Shown here in pieces: positions 58,000 to 64,000 of a stretch of 64,000 nucleotides of DNA. The notes under the pieces are model-generated. The model did not search any database. It was not told the origin of the DNA and saw nothing but the letters and a program-made list of their open reading frames with translations. Each line of letters starts with the position of its first letter. Within the stretch, counting starts at the first letter, position 1. The position numbers and the translations under genes are program-made. Origin of the DNA: Sphagnum magellanicum (lineage: Eukaryota; Streptophyta; Sphagnopsida; Sphagnales; Sphagnaceae); NCBI GenBank assembly GCA_021904315.1, contig CM038926.1, positions 3,396,390 through 3,460,389 on the forward strand, written 5' to 3'.

Positions 58000-60465
58000 G
58001 AGGGGGGTGTCTTCCATGTTTTATCAAGTGTTTTTAAACTATTTTTATGGACACTTATTGCCTACATCCCCTGCACTTTGAACAAGTGCAAACCAGAATG
58101 TTCATGCCATTTTGATGAACTAGTTAATACTCACTACACCATAGTTTTTCATCTCGCCATTGGATTCAAGTTTGGTGGGACAATGACATTGCATTTTGTG
58201 GGATGTCCACCTGCCCTATTGCATCCATGGCATGTGTTTAGTGTGAAGGTCCTTGCACACTATTATGCTTTGTCGTGAACACCTTCGCACTATTAAGCTT
58301 AACCTTGAACCATATTTCACAGCTATTGCTTGAGTCGTCTAGTCACTTGGGTGTTAGTAGGTCAGGTGGTTAATCGATTTAAATGTAATGAATGTCGTGG
58401 TTAAATTTACAATGGTGCTTGGATTCAACTTATGAAGGTTTATGTTTGGGCTTTGTGGAGCTTAAGGTGATTGTGCATTTCGGCCAAAAGACAACCTTAG
58501 GGTATCTTGTTGCATTTTCTAAAGTCCATAGGTGGGAAGGTATGTGTTCCTTCTTTTGACTAGGTTACAATTTTTTCCAATATAGTTGTTAATTATTTAG
58601 TTTATGTTTATGCAAGTGGCCACACTACATGTACTTCTAGGAGCTCAAAGCTACAAGGCACGATGGGTGACATCAGTAGTGCAATTAGAAGGGGATTGAT
58701 TACAATGTACATATCCCTTTTAAGAAGAAGCCATCGCCTAGTTGTTTTGAAGTTTCCCATGAGGCTCTTGAACATTGCACAACCATAACTTGATGTCAAC
58801 TTTCACAACCTTAATGCTCTACAATGTCAGTACTATTGCCACGTAAGTTGTTTCTCCTTTCAACCTTCCTTTACTAGTTTCACCGCTTCATGTTGAAAGA
58901 GGTGTCAGGTTTTCACAACTGATAATGGAAAAGATTACATAATGTGCATGTTACTATTCCTTTTGAAGTAAAATGTCCCATTGCAGATGTGTCTAGTGCA
59001 TGTAGGAGGGACTAAAACACATGCACCATGTAATATTGTGCAACATATAATTATTAAGATAGGTGTATGTCTTGTTTGTTTGGATTTGATCGTGACTTGA
59101 TTTGGACAAGCCATGGGGTCCACACTTTACTTTTGGCCCTACTAGGATTAGGGTTTAAAGTTTGTTTGGTGATGTTACAAAAGAATAAACATGCAAAGTG
59201 ACAAGATGCCAATAGTTCTGTAGGTAAAATACTTGCAAATACGATGGAAAATTGGTGAGAAATTGAAGATATCACACTCACAAGTTTGCATTTCTAAATG
59301 AAAGGTTTATGTATTCACAACCACGTCCTTCACATGCACTTAATTTTTAAAATTTGTTTATACAATGATATTGAATTGCATTATGTGAGAGCAGGTCAAT
59401 ATTGCGAATGATTTAGAATTAATATGCACAAGATTAAAGTTGATGTTCACAAAAGGTTGTTTGATTGGAACAAAATATCAACATGTTGACCCATAGGTAC
59501 TAGGTGAGGACATTAGATTTTGATGATGGGTTATGGTTTGCCCATTGTTACTTGTGGTGGCATTCAAGGTCTTTGAAACAAAAGAGTTATTTCCAGTGGA
59601 TTATGTACATTGTTGCAATTAATGATATGAGTTACCAATTACAACGATTATATTTATGTGTTCAAACATAGGTCTGTTAAATTAGCAAAATGTTATTATT
59701 CATGTAGAAACAATGTGGAGGTAGATTAAATTAACATTTAAGGATGTAGACACTTCAAGCATAGAGCTTGAGTGCATTTGGGCCTTACATCACCATAGCT
59801 AGCAACACCCTGTCCCACAAAAAACCTATAGAATGTTATAAAACAACAAAATGAGAATAGGGCATATGTTACAACTTTGTCATGAAAACCTTTTTGTAGA
59901 ATAGGATAATTTGAATACATTCATCCACAATCATGATATTGTAGATGCAAAAGCCATTACAAACATCAAGATTATATAGAGAAGAAGTAGCTAAAAGTAG
60001 CATAATGTTGCTTTTTATGGTAAGGCTGGTTTCTCATTGTCATTTAAATAGATTTGTTGTACATATATGTCAGAATAGGAAAAACTTTACCCCTTTGGTC
60101 ATTTTTGTGGGATTTGGGTTCTTTATGATAAATTTGGTTTGTATCCCTTTAACATCAGTGCCATCTTTTTCTAGCATCTCTAGCAACTAGTGTTTCAAGG
60201 TGCATGTGAGGTGACTTTTTGTCCATTTACTCCCAGTTCTATGAAGTGACTATACTTGAAAGTACATATGCTATTGCTGAAAGAAAAAAATGCAAAATGT
60301 ATTTCTAGATGTTAAATTGCATTTGTAGTTGAAACCAAATAACTTGCCTCCTATGCATCATTTATGATTTAGAATTGATAGATATATTATCCAAGTCTAA
60401 ATATTCCAAAGCCTAGAATTTTATGTTAAATTGTCATTCATTCAAACCAACTTTTAAGGATTCAA
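58000..60465. other. Spacer, nothing recognised
   Basis: It lies upstream of the TNP2 start in the sense of that gene and may contain the 5' part of its CACTA element. No CACTA terminus or duplication could be read. Open frames are short and motif-free. Confidence 0.35.
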
Positions 60466-60467
60466 CA

Positions 60468-60845
60468 CCATGTTTAACTTGGTAGCAAACCACCATTCAT
60501 TTAAAATATTATTCCTATCACATATGTTGTCCAAATCTAGCTTGCCTTAACACATTACAAAGTTAGCTACAAGGCACATTTGTTTACCAAATTTTAGGTT
60601 TTACATCCAAACCTGTAAGAAGTTGTGTTACTAAACCCGAGAGGATTTTATAAAGGTAGAAAGTTCAACTTGGTTGCAAAGCACTAGTCACTTAAAATAT
60701 TACTCCTATCACATATGTTGTCCAAATTTAACTTGCTTTAGCTCATTAAAAAGTTAGCTACAAGGCGCATGTGCTTACCAAATTGTAGCTTTGCACCCAA
60801 ACCAATATGAAGTTGTGCTACCAAACCTAAGAAGGTTTGTGAAAT
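60468..60845. repeat. ~192-bp tandem duplication
   Basis: AACTTGGTAGCAAACCACC at 60476 recurs as AACTTGGTTGCAAAGCACT at 60668. Both are followed by CCTATCACATATGTTGTCCA, GTTAGCTACAAGGC and AAGTTGTG blocks. Two diverged direct copies are present. Confidence 0.85.
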
Positions 60846-61095
60846 TCCTTTAAAATTTCAAGCTTCCAACATTATCCCTACTCACTTCCATTCTTTCAAA
60901 AGTACTACAAACATCAATCCACTTTCCCTCTTTCCACCATCTACTAAAATGATCATTTTTTTCCTTCCAAGAAAGGTTATAGGAACAAACATTTTCAAGA
61001 TTCAAATAAAAAATTATGTTCAGAAAAAAAAAAACCCTCAATGATCCGAATTCACCCTTTTAAAGAGAACGAGAAGGAAGGAAGTGAAGGAAGAT

Positions 61096-61230
61096 CCCGA
61101 TTTGGTGGCCAATGGAAGGTTCCAATGCTTGGTGGCCAATGGAAGGTTCCAATGTTTAGTGCCAATGGAAGGTTCTAATACTTGGTGGCCAATGGAAGGA
61201 AAAGGAAAAGGAAAAGGAAAAGGAGAAGCA
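61096..61230. repeat. 27-bp tandem repeat plus GGAAAA run
   Basis: Four units with GGTGGCCAATGGAAGGTTCC are followed by a run of AAGGAAAAGG repeats. The array lies directly upstream of the ~140-residue gene copy 2. The intervening sequence includes CTTATAAATTATAAC near 61360, a TATA-like element. Confidence 0.85.
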
Positions 61231-61451
61231 CCTTTTCACCTCTTTTCACTTTCCCCCAACAAATTTTACTTAAACCTTCATTTTTTCCATTGATTTTAAG
61301 GTTTTATGTTACCATGGTTTTAGGCCGTTACTTACGCATTTCCTTCCTTTTCCTTGACTTATAAATTATAACTACACATTTCAATGTAACAAGTCTTCCA
61401 CACATTCATTGCCTATTTTGATTGAAGATCTTTTTTCCTTTCCTTGAAATT

Positions 61452-61874
61452 ATGGCATTGTGTATGGCCACGTCTTACGGGCCCCAAACTGTACAAGTGA
61501 ATGAAGAACCGGTTCTGGAGTCATTTCTAGATTTGACATTGACGCAACATCTTCATGCTGAAGATCCCAAACCACGAAAGGTGTGTGCTCGTCTCAAAAT
61601 TGATCCCCTTCAAGCTTGGTATTATTGCATTTCTCCGAATTCTCGCACCATGGTGATTTTGTTGCAAGTTAACCCTACTTCTAATGATGAACTTGAAACC
61701 ACTTATGAAGGTTATTACGAGACTAAAAACACTTATATCTTTGCATGGTCTTCAATTATCAACATTAGACATTATTGTTGGTTGCGTAGTATGATTCGTT
61801 GACTATTTCTTAATAGTAAGGTGAACTACTTAATTCGCACCATTTGACGCATCTTAGATTTCCTACAATTATGA
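61452..61874 (+). pseudogene. Unrecognised ~140-residue protein family, copy 2
   Basis: The frame starts MALCMATSYGPQTVQ and runs through EEPVLESFLDLTLTQHL, EDPKPRKVCARLKIDPLQAW, YYCISPNSRTMVILLQVNPT, DELETTYEGYYETKN, IRHYCWLRSMI and VNYLIRTI to LDFLQL and stop. The reading frame is kept for all 140 codons apart from two internal TGA codons. These would be CGA by CpG deamination, and copy 1 has no stop there. It aligns almost gap-free with copy 1 at 34030-34442. An alternative start lies 10 codons upstream (MKIFFPFLEI). No signal peptide or known motif is visible. A TATA-like element and a tandem array lie upstream. Confidence 0.7.
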
Positions 61875-61879
61875 AATAT

Positions 61880-62560
61880 CATTGTGGCATAGCCTAGGAT
61901 TCAACATGTAATTGTAGCTCTTCGTTGAGCTTATCCATAATCTAAATAAACGTTTCACTCATTATGAAACTCATGTTGCCATTGCCACCCTATCACACTA
62001 TTTATTTAATTGTTAAATTGTTTCGAATTAAACTTATGTTCATAAGGCTTGAAGATTATTCTATTTCTATTGGAACTTTCATTGACACCCTTTCAATTGC
62101 TTCATAAATCTCAAATATCCTTGCTATTCACTAAATACTTGAAACAAAACCAATGTTTTGCTGAACACCACAAATTTTGGTGTCTACTTCTACCCCCAAC
62201 CCTCTAGAGATTTTTCACCCTTAATTACACAACTAAGGTTCTAAAACTATGGTTACCAACTTTTTGTTGAAGAAAAGAACTAACCCAACACCTTATTCAC
62301 CAATATTGTATTTTGGAAAAGAAAACAACCCCCCCCACACAACTATGCGCATTCATCATTTTTTATTCTAACATGACGTTGCTAAAAACCTTTAATAACC
62401 TTACCACACTCAAATATCCCTTATGTAACTTTCAAAAATTGAGACTACTGCACATGGTTATGTTAGTATGGCTCACAGTGCATTAAATCTTGCTTTTTGT
62501 AATGGTATATCATTGGCACCACCATTTATGGTCTATGGTCCCATGCTTGGTAAACATGTT
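61880..62560. other. Spacer, nothing recognised
   Basis: A+T-rich, with short frames only. It ends in the TTATC target duplication of LTR copy I. Confidence 0.45.
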
Positions 62561-62563
62561 ATC

Positions 62564-63383
62564 TGTCGCAACCCCACTTTGGGGCTAAGTGTGAGAATGC
62601 AAGTCACACTCATGAAAGTGGGAAAATGGAGTCCTTTAGGACTCCTGAAAACTCAGAGCTCAATTTGAGGGGTGAAATCTCCTTTCATTTGAGTGTTCTT
62701 GGTCTCATTGCAAAGTTCTTGAAGTGTAGATGTCCAAAATGGCCTCGCATGAGCCATTTGGACATCTGCAGCCCAAGTTATGGGCAAAAGAAGGGCCGGG
62801 AGTCAAACTGGCAGTTTGACTCCCGACCACTAAAAGTCGGGAATCGACCTCTTCCCGATGTCCAATTCTAGAGTGCCACATGGCTTTGGAAAGCTCTCGA
62901 AGAGAGCTATAACTTTGGTTTAGACCTCGTCTTGATCAGACTCTACAGTCGGGAGATATGAGCTCTCAAAGTTCCAAGACTCCAACCCGGGATAGTTTCG
63001 AGACTCCAACTTGGGAGTCCCGGGAAAAAGAGCCATTTGGATGTAGCCTCGACGGAGAGCTGTAGAGAATACTATATGGGAGAAGGTGGTGGCTTCCCCT
63101 GAGTCCGGGCCGTGGTGAGTCTTGTGTGTCAAAGTGCCCGTGGCTTGTCCCAACACCCAAGGGTGTTCCCGAATGCTAACTAACCCTTTGTGGTTGGTTT
63201 TTGGATGCAGATTCAAGCTTGATAATCTAATCCCTCTTCGTAGTCTAATCCCGGGATTTCTAGCACGCCCTTATACCCCCTTTTAGTGTTGGAAGTTGGG
63301 AGCGACCTTCAAGTCCCAACTTTTCACAACTCTACATAGTTGGACCTTCAAGTGGGTTCAACAAGGGGCTTGGGAGTGCATCA
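62564..63383 (+). mobile_element. Solo LTR, GC-rich family (copy I), TSD TTATC
   Basis: This 820-bp unit starts TGTCGCAACCCC and ends GGAGTGCATCA. TTATC flanks both sides exactly (62559-62563 and 63384-63388). It is close in sequence to copy A throughout, including the leader interval GTGAGT (63115) to GCAG (63210), again 96 nt. The palindrome arms CGGGAGTCAAACTG (62797-62810) and CAGTTTGACTCCCG (62812-62825) are perfect. No internal region is present. Confidence 0.94.
62797..62887 (+). promoter_or_regulatory. Chain of competing hairpins in the LTR (reference copy I)
   Basis: The first pair is CGGGAGTCAAACTG with CAGTTTGACTCCCG around a single base. The second pair reuses the end of that arm: TCCCGAC pairs with GTCGGGA across CACTAAAA. 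The third pair reuses GTCGGGA: TCGGGAA pairs with TTCCCGA a few bases on. So each segment can pair with either neighbour, as in a switch. Several copies keep the pairing although bases differ. A role in RNA folding or transcription end is inference. Confidence 0.55.
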
Positions 63384-63388
63384 TTATC

Positions 63389-63732
63389 AATGTAGGATTT
63401 GTATAATACTATTATAATTGATATGGTATTGTACACTATCCAAGTCCATGAATCTACCTTTGGCTTTCTTCGTTTGAAGGGGATTTATTGATAGATCTAT
63501 TTTGAGGTGTGTTACCATGTTCGTACGGGAACTTATCTCTAGCAGGCTTCATTATAATGGATTGTATATGATTCCAAGTTTGCAACATGGAGACATTTTC
63601 CATTCTTAAACATTGTGTTTAGGTGAGTTCATATTAGGTTTCTCATAGTATATCGTCTTTTGTGCATGCTTTTAATGTTGTTATTTAGTAGTTATCATCG
63701 TGGTGCTTATGTGTAAAGTGAATCGTTATAAT
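63389..63732. other. Spacer between LTR copies I and J
   Basis: Short A+T-rich sequence with no recognised feature. Confidence 0.5.
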
Positions 63733-64000
63733 TATCGCAACCTTAACCTTAGGCTCAGGCCCAAGGTAAGGGCTTGTAAAGGTGCAGGTCAAGAATGAAC
63801 CCATGCTCCAAGGAGTGTAAGAAAATGTGAGGGAATGAACCCACACTCTCCCAAATGGGCTCCCACTTTGGGAGTTGGAGTCCAAATGGACTTTCGAATT
63901 TTCAAAGGGCAATTGCAAGGGTCAAAACTCATTAAATTGAAGATTCCCTTATACCATTACAAATCTATTGAGACGTAGATGTCTAAAAGGAGCTCACATG
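63733..64000 (+). mobile_element. LTR, long subfamily (copy J), cut by the window end
   Basis: It begins TATCGCAACCTTAACC, the family start with one difference in the terminal dinucleotide. It follows the long subfamily (GGCTCAGGCCCAAGG, GTGAGGGAATGAACCCACACTC). The window ends inside it, so solo or full-length status is unknown. Confidence 0.8.

Noticed and set aside
1-64000. CRISPR arrays, rRNA or tRNA genes, bacterial-type operons
   Set aside because: No regularly spaced identical repeats with unique spacers, no rRNA signature and no cloverleaf were noticed. All context is plant nuclear DNA.

Overview
This is nuclear DNA from a land plant with a large, repeat-rich genome. The evidence is a Ty3/gypsy element, LTRs with a primer-binding site matching plant initiator-Met tRNA, CACTA (En/Spm) transposons with a TNP2-type transposase, and A+T-rich spacers with no ordered intact genes. 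The gag style of the gypsy fossil and the HGK/DGC protein family described below remind me of sequences from non-flowering plants such as gymnosperms, lycophytes and bryophytes. That placement is a recollection I cannot check here. I found no rRNA, tRNA, CRISPR array or intact long gene. Nearly everything recognisable is a fossil, and the fossils are nested in one another. || Layout. 1.0-7.8 kb: decayed Ty3/gypsy element on the minus strand, carrying a later solo LTR (3772-4576) and a 138-bp CACTA-type MITE (5625-5762). 7.8-13.3 kb: spacer with a degenerate array near 10.3-10.6 kb. 13.3-23.3 kb: blocks of a decayed multi-exon gene on the minus strand (family HGK, member I), split by a 2.5-kb CACTA element with an exact target duplication (13926-16417). 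Further upstream lie GC-rich LTRs (18.26-20.0 kb and 20.89-21.85 kb) set in tandem-repeat spacer. 23.3-34 kb: mostly unassigned spacer with a trihelix-like relic (~29.1 kb). 34.0-34.4 kb and 61.45-61.87 kb: two copies of an unrecognised protein family of about 140 residues. 35.3-35.9 kb: 198-bp tandem array. 36.4-42.1 kb: family HGK member II on the plus strand, with an intron-like 3.1-kb interval full of tandem repeats. 44.4-44.75 kb: relic of a Ptta/En/Spm accessory ORF. 46-50 kb: repeats, A+T-rich DNA and a coiled-coil relic. 50.4-52.8 kb: two minus-strand solo LTRs. 53.5-58.0 kb: TNP2 transposase pseudogene on the minus strand, interrupted by two solo LTRs and a MITE. 58-64 kb: spacer, duplications and two more LTRs, the last running off the window. 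|| Main observations. (1) Ten copies of one GC-rich LTR family occur. Most are solo LTRs with TG...CA ends and 5-bp target duplications that can be read directly. The LTRs hold a conserved chain of competing hairpins, with apparent compensatory changes between copies, and a conserved GTGAGT...GCAG interval that looks like a leader intron. (2) A poorly known family with D-G-C and H-G-K...D-G motifs is present as two independent degenerate copies that align along their length. It is my best candidate for an under-described system, possibly a transposase-like or domesticated nuclease-fold protein. (3) The unrecognised ~140-residue family is preserved in two places 27 kb apart.
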